A stretch of DNA of 64,000 nucleotides from Arthrobacter sp. FW305-BF8 (GCF_021789315.1 NZ_CP084561.1:4216001-4280000), one strand, 5' to 3'; positions 49,168-58,797 are shown, numbered from the stretch's first letter. Notes: generated from the sequence alone by a model not told the origin. Made by a program: numbers and translations.

Positions 49168-51678
49168 CTAGCCGACGCGGGGCATCGGTTCCCCCGCAGA
49201 CATCCCCGACGGCATCGGAGCGGAAGTCGCCGCAGGACGCGTGGCCGGATGGGACTGCAGCCAGGCCGGGATCCGCTCGGCCGGCAACGGCTTGCTCCAC
49301 AGGTAGCCCTGAGCGAGGCGCACGCCCAGCCGGCGGAGTTCGGCCAGCTGAACGGCGGTCTCCACGCCTTCGGCCACCACATCCAGCCGCAGGCTCTCCG
49401 CCATGCCGAGCACCAGTTCGATGATCGTGGCCCCGTGCGGATCGGTGCCCAGCTCCTCGACGAAGGTGCGGTCGATCTTAAGGGTGCGGGCCGAGAGCCA
49501 CTTGAGGTAGCTCAGTGAGGAGTAGCCCGTGCCGAAGTCATCGATGGACAGGCCCACGCCAAGGCGGGACAGCCGCTGCAGGGTTTCCTTGGGCAGGTCC
49601 GGCTGGTCCATGAGGACGGTCTCGGTGATCTCCAGGTGGACGGCGGCCGGGTCGATGCCGGTGTCGCGGATGGCCGCTTCCACGATATCGGGAAAGTCGC
49701 AGGCCACGAGCTGGCGGCCGGAGATGTTCACTGCCGCCGTGAAGTTTTCCGCCCCCGGAACCTGCGTCCGCCACTGCTGCACCTGGCGCAGCGCCTCGCG
49801 GAGCACCCAGGCGCCGATTGGCAGGATCAGGCCTGTCTCCTCGGCAATGGGGATGAAGGCATCCGGCATGATGGGGCCGTGCTCGTGGTGGTGCCAGCGC
49901 AGCAATGCCTCAAACCCAACAGCCTCCTCGGTGGAAACGTCAATGATCGGCTGGTAGTTCAGTGAGAGCTCATTGCGTTCCAGCGCGAGCCGCAGGTCGG
50001 ACTCGAGGTCCAAACGCCCGGTGGCCCGTCCGGTCATGCGGACGTCGTAGATCGCTGACGAATCCCCGCCGGCGGATTTGGCCCGGTACATGGCCGCATC
50101 GGCCCCCTGCAGCATCGATTCTGCGGTGTCCTCTTCGTCCGCCAAGGCGATGCCCACGCTGACATTAAGGTAAATCTGCCGGCCATCCACGTCGAACGGC
50201 TGCCGGGTTGCATCCCGGATCCTTTCAGCCACGGCCTGGGCCCCGGCCATCTGCAGGTTGTCGCAAATCACCACGAATTCGTCCCCGCCAAACCGGCCCA
50301 CCGTATCGCCGCCCCGGACGGCGGCCTTCAGCCTCTCCCCCAGCTGCACCAAGATCGTATCGCCGGCACCGTGGCCGATGCCGTCATTGATCAGCTTGAA
50401 CCGGTCGACGTCGACGAACATCACCACGGGGCGGGCGGTTCGGTCGAGGAACCCCTGCAGGACCTCGGTGACCATGTACCTGTTCGGCAGGCCGGTCAGG
50501 GCGTCATGGCGCGCCTGCCACTCCAGGATCTGTTCCGCGTTCTTCCGGTCTGTAATGTCCAGGACGGTGTCGAGGAAGCGGATCGGCTTTCCGTCGGCGC
50601 TCTTCATGCTCTTGATGCGTGAGTGCAGCCACCGCTGTTCGCCGGTGGGCCGAATGATGCGGTACTCGAAGTCGGCGAAGCCAAGTCCGTGGTCCAGGCG
50701 TGCCCACACCTCGCGGACCCGGTCGCGGTCCTCGGGGTGCGTCCGAGCCAGGATGGTTTCCCTGTCCTTCGGGCAATCTGCCGGCATTCCCAAGATCCGG
50801 TCGAACTCCTCCGAATGCCACGTCTCGCCGGTGGCCACCGTGTGCTCGACGCTTCCAACGTGGGCCATCTCCTGGGCAGCCAGCAACCGCTCGCGTTCGG
50901 CTTCGGCCGCGGCTTTCAGGCGCTGGATCTCGGTGATGTCCCTGGCAATGGCGGACGCTCCCACCCGGATGCCGTCCTGGTCGTAGACGGGGGACACTGT
51001 CAGTTCCACGTCGATCACGGACCCGTCCTTGCAGCGCCAGCGGGCTTCCACACCGGTGACAAACGCCCCGTTCCCCGAACGGGAGGTGACTTCCGTGCCG
51101 AAGTAGGCGCCGGCGTCGGCGGTCACCAGCCCATGAGTTTGCCCCACGGCCTCCCAGGAGCTCCAGCCGAGCATCCTCGCCGCCCCCGCATTCCAACTGG
51201 TGATCTTGCCGGTGAGGTCGGCGCCGATGATGGCATCGCCGGAGGATTCGACCATGGCGGAGAGCCTGCGAAGGATGGCCTCCGTGTGCTTGCGGTCCGT
51301 GATGTCCTTCGAAATCGCCACGACCGCAACGGGTACGGTATGCCTGCCCCTGATTCGGCTGACGGTCGCGTGGACCGGAAACTCCCGGCCCGTGCTGTGG
51401 CGGACCCACAGTTCACCGGCCCAGTCCCCGCCGCGGGCCACCCGGTGCGCGATTTCCCTGTCGGTGGCACCGCCTGCCCGTCCCTCGGCACCGCCGATGA
51501 TGCGCAGGTCCGTGATCTTCAGCCCCAGCGCCTGGTCCGGGCCCAAACCGTACAACCGCTCCGACGCACGGTTCCAGTACGTAATGCGCCAGTCACCGTC
51601 CATGCCGATCACCGACTGGCCGATCTCGTCCAGCAGCAGCGATTGCATCACTAGGTCGTCACGATGTTCCCCGGCCAT
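49168..51678 (-). CDS. PAS-GGDEF-EAL cyclic-di-GMP signalling protein
   Basis: 836 residues from ATG 51678 (GGAGGGG just upstream); the frame extends 38 codons farther without support. Three PAS/PAC modules at about 12-130, 137-252 and 275-380, then a GGDEF domain with intact GGDEF at 464-468 and an RxxD inhibitory site at 455-458. An EAL domain follows with EAL at 590-592, DDFGTGYSS and EGVET. Both catalytic motifs are intact, so it may make and break c-di-GMP. No transmembrane segment is seen; it is probably cytoplasmic and senses a small ligand or redox state through PAS. Confidence 0.9.
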   Translation of the reverse strand: MAGEHRDDLVMQSLLLDEIGQSVIGMDGDWRITYWNRASERLYGLGPDQALGLKITDLRIIGGAEGRAGGATDREIAHRVARGGDWAGELWVRHSTGREFPVHATVSRIRGRHTVPVAVVAISKDITDRKHTEAILRRLSAMVESSGDAIIGADLTGKITSWNAGAARMLGWSSWEAVGQTHGLVTADAGAYFGTEVTSRSGNGAFVTGVEARWRCKDGSVIDVELTVSPVYDQDGIRVGASAIARDITEIQRLKAAAEAERERLLAAQEMAHVGSVEHTVATGETWHSEEFDRILGMPADCPKDRETILARTHPEDRDRVREVWARLDHGLGFADFEYRIIRPTGEQRWLHSRIKSMKSADGKPIRFLDTVLDITDRKNAEQILEWQARHDALTGLPNRYMVTEVLQGFLDRTARPVVMFVDVDRFKLINDGIGHGAGDTILVQLGERLKAAVRGGDTVGRFGGDEFVVICDNLQMAGAQAVAERIRDATRQPFDVDGRQIYLNVSVGIALADEEDTAESMLQGADAAMYRAKSAGGDSSAIYDVRMTGRATGRLDLESDLRLALERNELSLNYQPIIDVSTEEAVGFEALLRWHHHEHGPIMPDAFIPIAEETGLILPIGAWVLREALRQVQQWRTQVPGAENFTAAVNISGRQLVACDFPDIVEAAIRDTGIDPAAVHLEITETVLMDQPDLPKETLQRLSRLGVGLSIDDFGTGYSSLSYLKWLSARTLKIDRTFVEELGTDPHGATIIELVLGMAESLRLDVVAEGVETAVQLAELRRLGVRLAQGYLWSKPLPAERIPAWLQSHPATRPAATSAPMPSGMSAGEPMPRVG

Positions 51679-51801
51679 AAACCCCTCCGACAGGTGCTCC
51701 CCCAATGGCAGCGCGCTAAGACACGCTAAGAGGCGGGTCCGTTTGCTTAGGAACCGTGCTGGAAGTAAATCAGTAGGCTGTCTTTCCCGCAAGGGTATCG
51801 G

Positions 51802-52440
51802 CTACGTGGCGGCCTCCGCCTCCGCGAGCCGGATCATGCGAAGCTCATCCCGCACCGCACGGGAAGGCCAGTGGTCACCGGTCAATTCCCTGAGCCGAGC
51901 GGGACCGGCGCCGGGGAAAAGCTTGTCCATGAGCCCTGCCGCGTGCAGCACTCCAATCAGTGCAACGGTTCTGGCGTCCGACGCCGATCCGTTGAGTATG
52001 CTTTCAATCCTCGCCAGAAGTGCCGCCTCGGGAGCGTGGTCCTTCTCCGGGTAGCGGGTGGTCCTGAAGACGCCAAGATGCTTTTCGCCCACATGGCTCA
52101 CGACGCCGAGAGCCGCCATTCCCTCATAGACACGGTGCAGTTCGGCGCGGCTTTCCAGCATGGCGATCCACCGCCGCGGACTGTGCGGCCGTGACTTGTC
52201 GTGGATCAGCTCCCACTGGTGCCGGAAGTCAGATTGCGGCGGAGCGCCGGTAGCCCTTACGTGTTTTCCCTGCAGCTGTATCGCGCCCAGCAGATCCAGC
52301 TCGGCCAGGATTGCGCCGGCCAGGCCTGCTTTGAGCACGCTCTGCGGCACTTCCGGCTCGCCGTCCTTGTCATTTGTCGCCAGAAGAAGGAACGCCTGCG
52401 GGAGGTTCAGCTCCCCGGCGCCCGGATTTTCCGAGGTCAT
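51802..52440 (-). CDS. GPP34 (GOLPH3-like) phosphoprotein family protein
   Basis: 212 residues. LPQAFLLLATNDKDG, AGLAGAILAELDLLGAIQL and the helical end match the GPP34 family, named for the Golgi phosphoinositide-binding protein but widespread and uncharacterised in actinobacteria. No signal or membrane segment. It stands alone between the GGDEF/EAL gene and the RpiR gene. Confidence 0.8.
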   Translation of the reverse strand: MTSENPGAGELNLPQAFLLLATNDKDGEPEVPQSVLKAGLAGAILAELDLLGAIQLQGKHVRATGAPPQSDFRHQWELIHDKSRPHSPRRWIAMLESRAELHRVYEGMAALGVVSHVGEKHLGVFRTTRYPEKDHAPEAALLARIESILNGSASDARTVALIGVLHAAGLMDKLFPGAGPARLRELTGDHWPSRAVRDELRMIRLAEAEAAT

Positions 52441-52549
52441 ACCTTCATGGTGGCGCGGTCACACCACCGCTGCAATGGGCGGCTGGGTCCTGATTTTCAG
52501 GGCGGAAACCGGAAACCCTTTTCGCAAACGAGATTGCAGAGTACATTTA

Positions 52550-52587
52550 ATGCAATCGCCCTTGCATAGTGATCTGCGTTACAGATC
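52550..52587. promoter_or_regulatory. Candidate RpiR operator region
   Basis: Two dyads: ATGCAA-6 bp-TTGCAT (52550-52567) and GATCTG-5 bp-CAGATC (52571-52587). The word ACAGATCC repeats at 52581 and 52599, 18 bp apart. They lie just before the RpiR gene that heads the operon. Confidence 0.45.
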
Positions 52588-52628
52588 CCGCACGCGTCAC
52601 AGATCCTGCGCAGAGAAAGAGGCCTGAC

Positions 52629-53522
52629 TTGAACCCCCATACCGCCCGGCTGGAAGCCAGCGCGGAAACCGGGTCCGCCCCCGCTTCCCACGCGTGGCTC
52701 GGCGACGCGCTTCCGGACGTACCGCTCTCCAAGGCACAGAGCCGGGTGGTGGATGTGATTGCGCGAAACCCGCAGCTGTCCTCGTATGCGGACATCGCCG
52801 AGATCGCCCAGCGGGCCGACGTCAACAATTCGACCGTGGTCCGCGCGGCCCAGCACCTTGGCTACCGGGGCTGGCCGGACCTACAGCGGGAACTGCGGTC
52901 CCGCTACCTGGTGATGATCTCCACGGAGGACACCCTGACCGAGCACGGGGAGCACCGCAGTCCCCTCCATGACGCACTCAGCCACGACATCGAGAACCTG
53001 CGGCTGACCCTGGACTCCAACACGGGAGACGACGCCGAGGCAGCCATCGCCACCATGGCAGCGGCCAAGTCCATCATCGTCTTGGGACTGGGTTCGTTCG
53101 CCGGCCCTGCCAGCGTGATGGCGCACTTGGGCTCAACCATGGGGTATCCGATCACCCTCGAGAACCGCGGCGCGGTCCACCTCGCATCCAGCGCCAACGC
53201 CCTGGGACCGGGCGACGTCCTGGTGGTCATCAACATGTGGCGGTCCATGCGGCAGATCATCGTCACTGCCGAAGCCGCGAAACAGGCCGGCGCCACGGTC
53301 ATCGCCATCAGCGACATGCGCCGCGGCCGCCTGGCAGCGGTCGCGGACCACCTCCTGGTGGTGGCCTCGGAAGGGATCTCCTTCTTCCAGTCCGTCACCG
53401 CCGCAAACTCACTGGTCTACGGCCTGCTCGCAGGCATGGAGGCCGCGCACCCCGAGCGCAGCCGCGCAGCCATCCGCCGCACGCAGCAGCTGTGGAAAGA
53501 CCTCGACATCTACCTGGACTGA
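52629..53522 (+). CDS. RpiR/MurR family transcriptional regulator
   Basis: 297 residues from TTG 52629 (AAAGAGG 7 bp upstream); an ATG at 52569 is in frame but would overlap the dyads. N-terminal RpiR-type helix-turn-helix (SSYADIAEIAQRADVNNSTVVRAAQHLGYRG) and a SIS domain (IIVLGLGSFAGPASVMAHLG, VVINMWRSMRQIIVTAEAAKQAG). SIS domains sense phosphosugars or related metabolites. It heads the operon with a HIBADH-type dehydrogenase, aldehyde dehydrogenase, M20 hydrolase and DUF3100 protein. Confidence 0.86.
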   Translation: MNPHTARLEASAETGSAPASHAWLGDALPDVPLSKAQSRVVDVIARNPQLSSYADIAEIAQRADVNNSTVVRAAQHLGYRGWPDLQRELRSRYLVMISTEDTLTEHGEHRSPLHDALSHDIENLRLTLDSNTGDDAEAAIATMAAAKSIIVLGLGSFAGPASVMAHLGSTMGYPITLENRGAVHLASSANALGPGDVLVVINMWRSMRQIIVTAEAAKQAGATVIAISDMRRGRLAAVADHLLVVASEGISFFQSVTAANSLVYGLLAGMEAAHPERSRAAIRRTQQLWKDLDIYLD

Positions 53523-53572
53523 CCGCCCACGCCCTACTTGAACCCCACGTACCTTCTTCCAGGAGCAACTTT

Positions 53573-54505
53573 ATGAACACCAGCACCGAACGCCGCGTCG
53601 CCGTCATCGGCCTCGGCTCCATGGGCGGGGCGATGGCAGCCACCCTCTACAAGGCCGGCTGGGAGGTCACCGGCTTCGACCCCTCCGAGGCAGCGCGGAC
53701 CGCGGCGTCCGACGCCGGCATCGCCACCACCGCCAGCGTGGAAGATCTCGCCGGCACCCCCTACGCGGTGCTCTCGCTGCCCGCGGCCAGCGTGGTGGAA
53801 TCCACCGTCCCGCAGCTCCTGGCCTCACCGGGAACCGTCGCAATCATCGACACCACCACCTCCGAACCGGCAACGAGCAAGCAAATGGATGAACTCGCCG
53901 AAGCGCAGGGCGCAGCATTCGTCGATGCACCGGTCTCCGGCGGCCGCGACGGCGCATCAACCGGAACGCTGAGCGCCTTCGTCGGGGCAACGGATGCGGC
54001 CCTTGCCGCCGCCGAACCTGTTCTGCTGGCACTCACCGGCGGCAAGTACAACCACATCGGCGGACCCGGCAGCGGCAACGTCGTCAAGCTCCTCAACAAC
54101 GTCCTGGCGGCGGCCAACCTGGTCTCGGTGGGCGAGGCCCTCGGAGTCGCCAAGGCCTACGGCATCGACCCGGCCAAGGCGGCAGCAAGCATCAGCGAAG
54201 CCTCAGGCGGCAGCAAGGTCTCCGCGAACATGTACCCCAACTGGGTGCTCTCCGGAACCCACGACTCCGGTTTCGCACTGGGGCTGATGGCACGCGACGC
54301 CGCCCTCGCCGTCGACGTCGCCGCCCAGATCGGCGAAAACCCGGCGCTGCTGGCCGCCGTCGCCGGCCAGTGGCAGGACGCCCTGGCCGCCCTCGGGCCG
54401 CGCGCGGATTTCACCGAGATCGCGCGGACCGTCGCCCCGGCTATCACCCCCGCCGGAGCACCCGGCGCCCCCGGCACCGCAAACGACACCACCGCCGTCG
54501 CCTGA
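53573..54505 (+). CDS. NAD(P)-dependent beta-hydroxyacid dehydrogenase (HIBADH/tartronate semialdehyde reductase/LtnD type)
   Basis: 310 residues from ATG 53573 (AGGAG upstream). Nucleotide motif AVIGLGSMGGAMAATL, substrate motif FVDAPVSGGRDGA, and the catalytic lysine in GGPGSGNVVKLLNN. The family oxidises or reduces 3-hydroxy acids such as 3-hydroxyisobutyrate, tartronate semialdehyde or L-threonate. Here it is paired with an aldehyde dehydrogenase, so an alcohol-to-semialdehyde-to-acid sequence is likely. Confidence 0.87.
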   Translation: MNTSTERRVAVIGLGSMGGAMAATLYKAGWEVTGFDPSEAARTAASDAGIATTASVEDLAGTPYAVLSLPAASVVESTVPQLLASPGTVAIIDTTTSEPATSKQMDELAEAQGAAFVDAPVSGGRDGASTGTLSAFVGATDAALAAAEPVLLALTGGKYNHIGGPGSGNVVKLLNNVLAAANLVSVGEALGVAKAYGIDPAKAAASISEASGGSKVSANMYPNWVLSGTHDSGFALGLMARDAALAVDVAAQIGENPALLAAVAGQWQDALAALGPRADFTEIARTVAPAITPAGAPGAPGTANDTTAVA

Positions 54506-54566
54506 CGGCTCCCCCACACGGACAAACCGGAGCAAAAACGACTCCCCAACAAAGAGGACCACCACA

Positions 54567-56114
54567 TTGAGCACCACCACAGCACCCACCTCCTCCTCGG
54601 CGGCCACCGCACGGGCCGTCCTGGACGCAGCCTTCCCCGCCGGCCTCGGGGCATTCCTTGACGGCCGGACAGTCCCCGGCAGCGGCGAGAACATCACCCT
54701 CACCGCAGCCGCCACCGGGGAACCGTTCGCCACCTATGCCGACCCCGGCACCGAGGGCGCCAACGCCATCCTGGAGAGCTCGGCGGCGGGCGCCACAGCC
54801 TGGGGCGAAATGAACGGGTTCGAACGCGCCGCCATCCTCCGCAACGTCAGCCGCGCCGTCGAAGCGCACGCGGAGGAGCTGGCCATCCTCGAATCGGCCA
54901 CCACCGGAAAGCCCATCCGCGATGCCCGGGTGGAGGCCGCCAAGGTTGCCGAAATGTTCGGCTACTACGCCGGCTGGGCAGACAAGCTGACCGGCCAGAC
55001 CATCCCCGTTCCCGGCCCCTGGCACACCTACACCGAACGCGTGCCCTGGGGCGTCGTCGTCGCCATCACCCCGTGGAACGCGCCCCTGTTCACCGCCGGC
55101 TGGAACTCCGCCGCGCCCCTGGCCGCGGGCAACGCCGTGATCATCAAGCCCAGCGAATTCACGCCAGCCTCCACCATCCGCCTCGCCCAACTGGCGCACG
55201 GGGCCGGGCTGCCGGCCGGCGTGTTCAACGTGGCCGCGGGGCTGGGCCAGACCGTGGGCGCGGCCCTCACCAGCGACCGGCGGGTCGGCAAGGTCAGCTT
55301 CATCGGCTCCGTCCCCACCGGGCGCCGGGTCGCCGTCGCCGCCGCGCAGGCCGGCATTCCCGCCCTGCTGGAGCTTGGCGGCAAGAGCGCCAACATCGTC
55401 TTCGCGGACGCGGACCTGGAACGGGCCGCCGACGGCGCCATCGCGGCGATCTTCTCCGGAGCCGGGCAGTCATGCGTAGCCGGATCGCGGCTCCTGGTGG
55501 AGCGCAGCGTGCACGCCCAGTTCGTGGAGCTGGTCGCCGCCCGCGCAGCGAGGCTGCGCGTCGGCGACCCGCTGAGCGCGGACACCGAGGTGGGTCCCAT
55601 CATCACGGCCCAGCAGTTCGCCACCGTCACCTCACTGATCGAGGCGGGAATGAACGACGGCGGACGCCGGGTCACGGGCGGAACGCTTCCCGACACCCTG
55701 GCGGGGTCGCCGCTGGCCGGTGGCCATTGGGTCATGCCCACCCTGCTCGACGGCGTGACGCCGCAGAACAGGCTGGAAACCACGGAGGTCTTCGGGCCCG
55801 TCGTCGGGGCCGATGCCTTCGACACGGAGGCCGAGGCGATTGCCCGGGCCAACAACACCAACTTCGGCCTGGCCGGCGCGGTGTGGACCTCGGATGTTTC
55901 CCGTGCCCACCACGTGGCGCGCCAGGTGAAGGCCGGCACGTTCTGGATCAACTCCTACAAAACCATCCACGTCGCTGTTCCGTTCGGCGGCTTCGGGGAC
56001 TCCGGCCACGGCCGCTCCTCCGGCCCGGGCGTCCTGGACGAGTACACGCAAACCAAGGCCATCTGGGTGCCGACCCGTGCAGCGGGCGCCCCCTTCCCGT
56101 CCCTCTCCTATTAG
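54567..56114 (+). CDS. Aldehyde dehydrogenase family protein
   Basis: 515 residues, starting with TTG 54567 after AGAGGA. Catalytic residues: Glu269 in LLELGGKS and Cys303 in GAGQSCVAGS. Cofactor and substrate regions GVVVAITPWNAP, FIGSVPTGRRVA and ETTEVFGPVVGA are normal. Oxidises an aldehyde to the acid with NAD(P). The M20 gene follows 13 bp later. Confidence 0.88.
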   Translation: MSTTTAPTSSSAATARAVLDAAFPAGLGAFLDGRTVPGSGENITLTAAATGEPFATYADPGTEGANAILESSAAGATAWGEMNGFERAAILRNVSRAVEAHAEELAILESATTGKPIRDARVEAAKVAEMFGYYAGWADKLTGQTIPVPGPWHTYTERVPWGVVVAITPWNAPLFTAGWNSAAPLAAGNAVIIKPSEFTPASTIRLAQLAHGAGLPAGVFNVAAGLGQTVGAALTSDRRVGKVSFIGSVPTGRRVAVAAAQAGIPALLELGGKSANIVFADADLERAADGAIAAIFSGAGQSCVAGSRLLVERSVHAQFVELVAARAARLRVGDPLSADTEVGPIITAQQFATVTSLIEAGMNDGGRRVTGGTLPDTLAGSPLAGGHWVMPTLLDGVTPQNRLETTEVFGPVVGADAFDTEAEAIARANNTNFGLAGAVWTSDVSRAHHVARQVKAGTFWINSYKTIHVAVPFGGFGDSGHGRSSGPGVLDEYTQTKAIWVPTRAAGAPFPSLSY

Positions 56115-56127
56115 GGCAGGCACGCTC

Positions 56128-57354
56128 ATGGAACTGACAGAACCGATGCCGTCCATGCAGACCCTGCGCACCGCCCTTGCCGAGGAGGCCAGCAGGTGGA
56201 AACCGCGCGTGCAGGAAATGGCGCACCAAGTCCATGCATTCAAGGAGGTGTCCTTCGAGGAGGTCCGCTCGGCCGAAGCGGTTGCAGACCTGCTGGCCGA
56301 GGGCGGCTTCGAGGTGGAGCGCGGCACGGGCGGCCTTCCGACAGCCTTCACCGCCACCGCCGGCAGCGGCGACCTGACGGTGGCCCTGTGCGTGGAATAC
56401 GACGCACTCCCGGACATCGGACACGCGTGCGGGCACAACCTGATAGCCGGCACCTCCGTGGGTGCCGCCCTGGCTCTGCAGCCCTTCGTGGATGAGCTGG
56501 GCATCACCCTGAAGGCCATCGGCACGCCGGCAGAAGAACACGGCGGCGGCAAAGCGCTGCTGCTGGAACGCGGCGCGTTCGACGGTGTCAGCCTGGCCCT
56601 GATGGTCCATCCGGTCCAGGACGGGGTGACCTACAACCCCGCGGGCACCAGCGCCCAGGCCGTCGGCCGGTACCGGGCAACGTTCACCGGACAGGCAGCC
56701 CACGCGGCGGCAGCCCCGCACCAGGGCGTGAACGCCGCGGACGCCGCCGTGCTGAGCCAGGTGGCCGTCGGGCTGCTGCGCCAGCAGATCCCCGGCGACC
56801 ACCGCATCGCCATGTATGTCGCAGAGGCCGGTCACGTCACCAACATCATTCCGGAACGCGCGGTGGTGGAGTTCGAATGCCGGGCCTTCACCCTGAAGGA
56901 ATACGAGGCACTGCTGGAGCGGGTCCGCCGCTGCTTCGAGGGGGCCGCCCTGGCCACCGGCACCACACTGGCCGTCGAGAACACGGAACCGCTCTACGAA
57001 CCTCTGATCCAGGACGACGCCCTGGCAGCGCACTGGACCGAGGCCATGGTGATGTTTGGCAAGGACACCTCCCCCTCGCCCGGCATCAGCGGCGGCTCCA
57101 CGGACATGGGCAACATCTCCCAGGTCATCCCCAGCCTGCATCCCTGGCTCAGCATTCCCGGTGCGGACGTGCCCATCCACTCACACAGCTTCGCAGCACT
57201 TGCAGACTCCCCGGCGGCCTACGCCGTGATGCACGAGGCCGCCGTCGCGCTGGCCTGGACAGTCGCCGCCGCGGCCACCACCCCCACCGAACGGGCACGC
57301 CTGATCAAAGCGGCTTACCGCCGTCAGACTGTCACACAGGAAGGCACATCATGA
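56128..57354 (+). CDS. M20 family amidohydrolase (AbgB/AmhX/hippurate hydrolase-like)
   Basis: 408 residues from ATG 56128. Metal-binding motifs HACGHN and PAEEHGGG, the lid/dimerisation domain in the middle (VGRYRATFTGQAAHAA) and a late HSHSF histidine. Members hydrolyse N-acyl amino acids, p-aminobenzoyl-glutamate or similar amides. Its stop overlaps the start of the DUF3100 membrane protein, so the membrane protein probably imports its substrate. Confidence 0.87.
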   Translation: MELTEPMPSMQTLRTALAEEASRWKPRVQEMAHQVHAFKEVSFEEVRSAEAVADLLAEGGFEVERGTGGLPTAFTATAGSGDLTVALCVEYDALPDIGHACGHNLIAGTSVGAALALQPFVDELGITLKAIGTPAEEHGGGKALLLERGAFDGVSLALMVHPVQDGVTYNPAGTSAQAVGRYRATFTGQAAHAAAAPHQGVNAADAAVLSQVAVGLLRQQIPGDHRIAMYVAEAGHVTNIIPERAVVEFECRAFTLKEYEALLERVRRCFEGAALATGTTLAVENTEPLYEPLIQDDALAAHWTEAMVMFGKDTSPSPGISGGSTDMGNISQVIPSLHPWLSIPGADVPIHSHSFAALADSPAAYAVMHEAAVALAWTVAAAATTPTERARLIKAAYRRQTVTQEGTS

Positions 57355-58778
57355 GCACCAGCACAACACCCGTGCGGACAGACAGGGCTGGTACCCGGCT
57401 GACGCTTCCCATCGCCGCACTGGCCTTTGTCATTGCCCTCGCGGTCCAGCTGATCGGCCAGGCCAAGATCGACGTCGGCATCGGCGCGATCGTCATCTTC
57501 CCCATGGTCTGGGGCCTCATCCTCGGGCTGCTCGTTTCAGTCCAGAAGTTCAAGCCGCTGGGCCTGGACCTGCAGCGGGTCGCCGCGGCCCTGGTGGGCG
57601 TTGCCGTGCTGCTGCTGGTGGCCAGGCTGGCGTTCAACATCGGGCCCAGCCTTCCCACGCTGCTCAAGGCCGGGCCGGCGCTGCTCCTGCAGGAGGTGGG
57701 CCACCTGCTGGGCACCATTGCCCTCGCCCTCCCGCTGGCCGTGCTGCTCCGGATGGGCAAGGCTACGGTCGGGGCCACGTTCTCCCTTGACCGGGAACCG
57801 TCGTTCGCCATGGTCTCCGAAAAGTACGGCCCCGACTCCGACCAGTACCGCGGCGTCCTGGCCATGTACGTTTTCGGAACCCTCTTCGGCGCCGTGTACA
57901 TCACGCTGCTGACATCCCTCGTGTCCAACTGGAAGATCTTCGACCCCCTGGCCCTGGCCATGGGTGCCGGCGTGGGGTCCGGATCCATGATGGCAGCGTC
58001 CTCCGCCAGCATCATCGCCGCCTACCCCGGCGACCAGGAGGCCATCCTCGGCATGGCGGCCATCTCCAACCTGATCACCACCATCCTCGGCGTCTACGTC
58101 GGCATCTACCTCGCCCTTCCGCTGGCGGACCGTTTCTACCGGTTCCTCACCCGCAGGCAGACCAGGGAAGAGGCCGCGGTCACGGCCGGCGCCCCGCCGC
58201 AGCATGCGGACACCCAGCGCAGCGCTGCCGCCACGCACCGGGTTGCTGATGCAGAGCTCGGCGGCTCAGGCACCGCACGGGAAGCAGCCCAGGCGGAGGA
58301 AAACCGGCGGTTCCGCGAGCGTGTGGCCGAATCGTCAGCGGCCATGCACCTGCCACTGTGGCTCTCCCTCTCGGTCCTCACCGTCCTCGGCATCGGCACC
58401 GCTTCCGTGGCGGCCAAGGGATTCAGCCTGACCATCGTCGCAGGGTACGCGATCATGCTCGCCCTCGTTCTGGTCAGCATTGCCCTGGCCAAGCTCACCA
58501 AGAAGATCTCGGCGATCGTCTACATCACCACCATCGGCGCCTACATCTCCAGCCCGTGGTTCTTCGGCGCCGCAGCACTCGCCGGGCCCATCAAGTCGGT
58601 CGACTTCCTGTCCATCGCCACGGTCATGCTGACCCTCGCCGGCCTGTCCCTGGGCAAGGACATTCCGCTGCTGAAAAACATCGGCTGGAAGATCATCCCG
58701 GTGGGTCTGGTGGCCGTCACCGCATCGTTCCTGCTGTCCACCGTCATCGCGGAGTTCGCCCTCGGCCTGTGGCACTAA
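57351..58778 (+). CDS. DUF3100 multi-spanning membrane protein (probable transporter)
   Basis: 475 residues with about 10-12 hydrophobic helices in two groups, separated by a hydrophilic stretch at about 265-325 rich in Ala, Glu, Gln and Arg (QAEENRRFRERVAESS). The first half has GVGSGSMMAASSASIIAAYPG. DUF3100 proteins are usually found beside M20 peptidases and have no proven function. The ATGA overlap with the M20 gene is strong evidence for joint work, for example uptake of an N-acyl compound. Confidence 0.83.
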   Translation: MSTSTTPVRTDRAGTRLTLPIAALAFVIALAVQLIGQAKIDVGIGAIVIFPMVWGLILGLLVSVQKFKPLGLDLQRVAAALVGVAVLLLVARLAFNIGPSLPTLLKAGPALLLQEVGHLLGTIALALPLAVLLRMGKATVGATFSLDREPSFAMVSEKYGPDSDQYRGVLAMYVFGTLFGAVYITLLTSLVSNWKIFDPLALAMGAGVGSGSMMAASSASIIAAYPGDQEAILGMAAISNLITTILGVYVGIYLALPLADRFYRFLTRRQTREEAAVTAGAPPQHADTQRSAAATHRVADAELGGSGTAREAAQAEENRRFRERVAESSAAMHLPLWLSLSVLTVLGIGTASVAAKGFSLTIVAGYAIMLALVLVSIALAKLTKKISAIVYITTIGAYISSPWFFGAAALAGPIKSVDFLSIATVMLTLAGLSLGKDIPLLKNIGWKIIPVGLVAVTASFLLSTVIAEFALGLWH

Positions 58779-58797
58779 TGGCCTAACGCACAAACAG

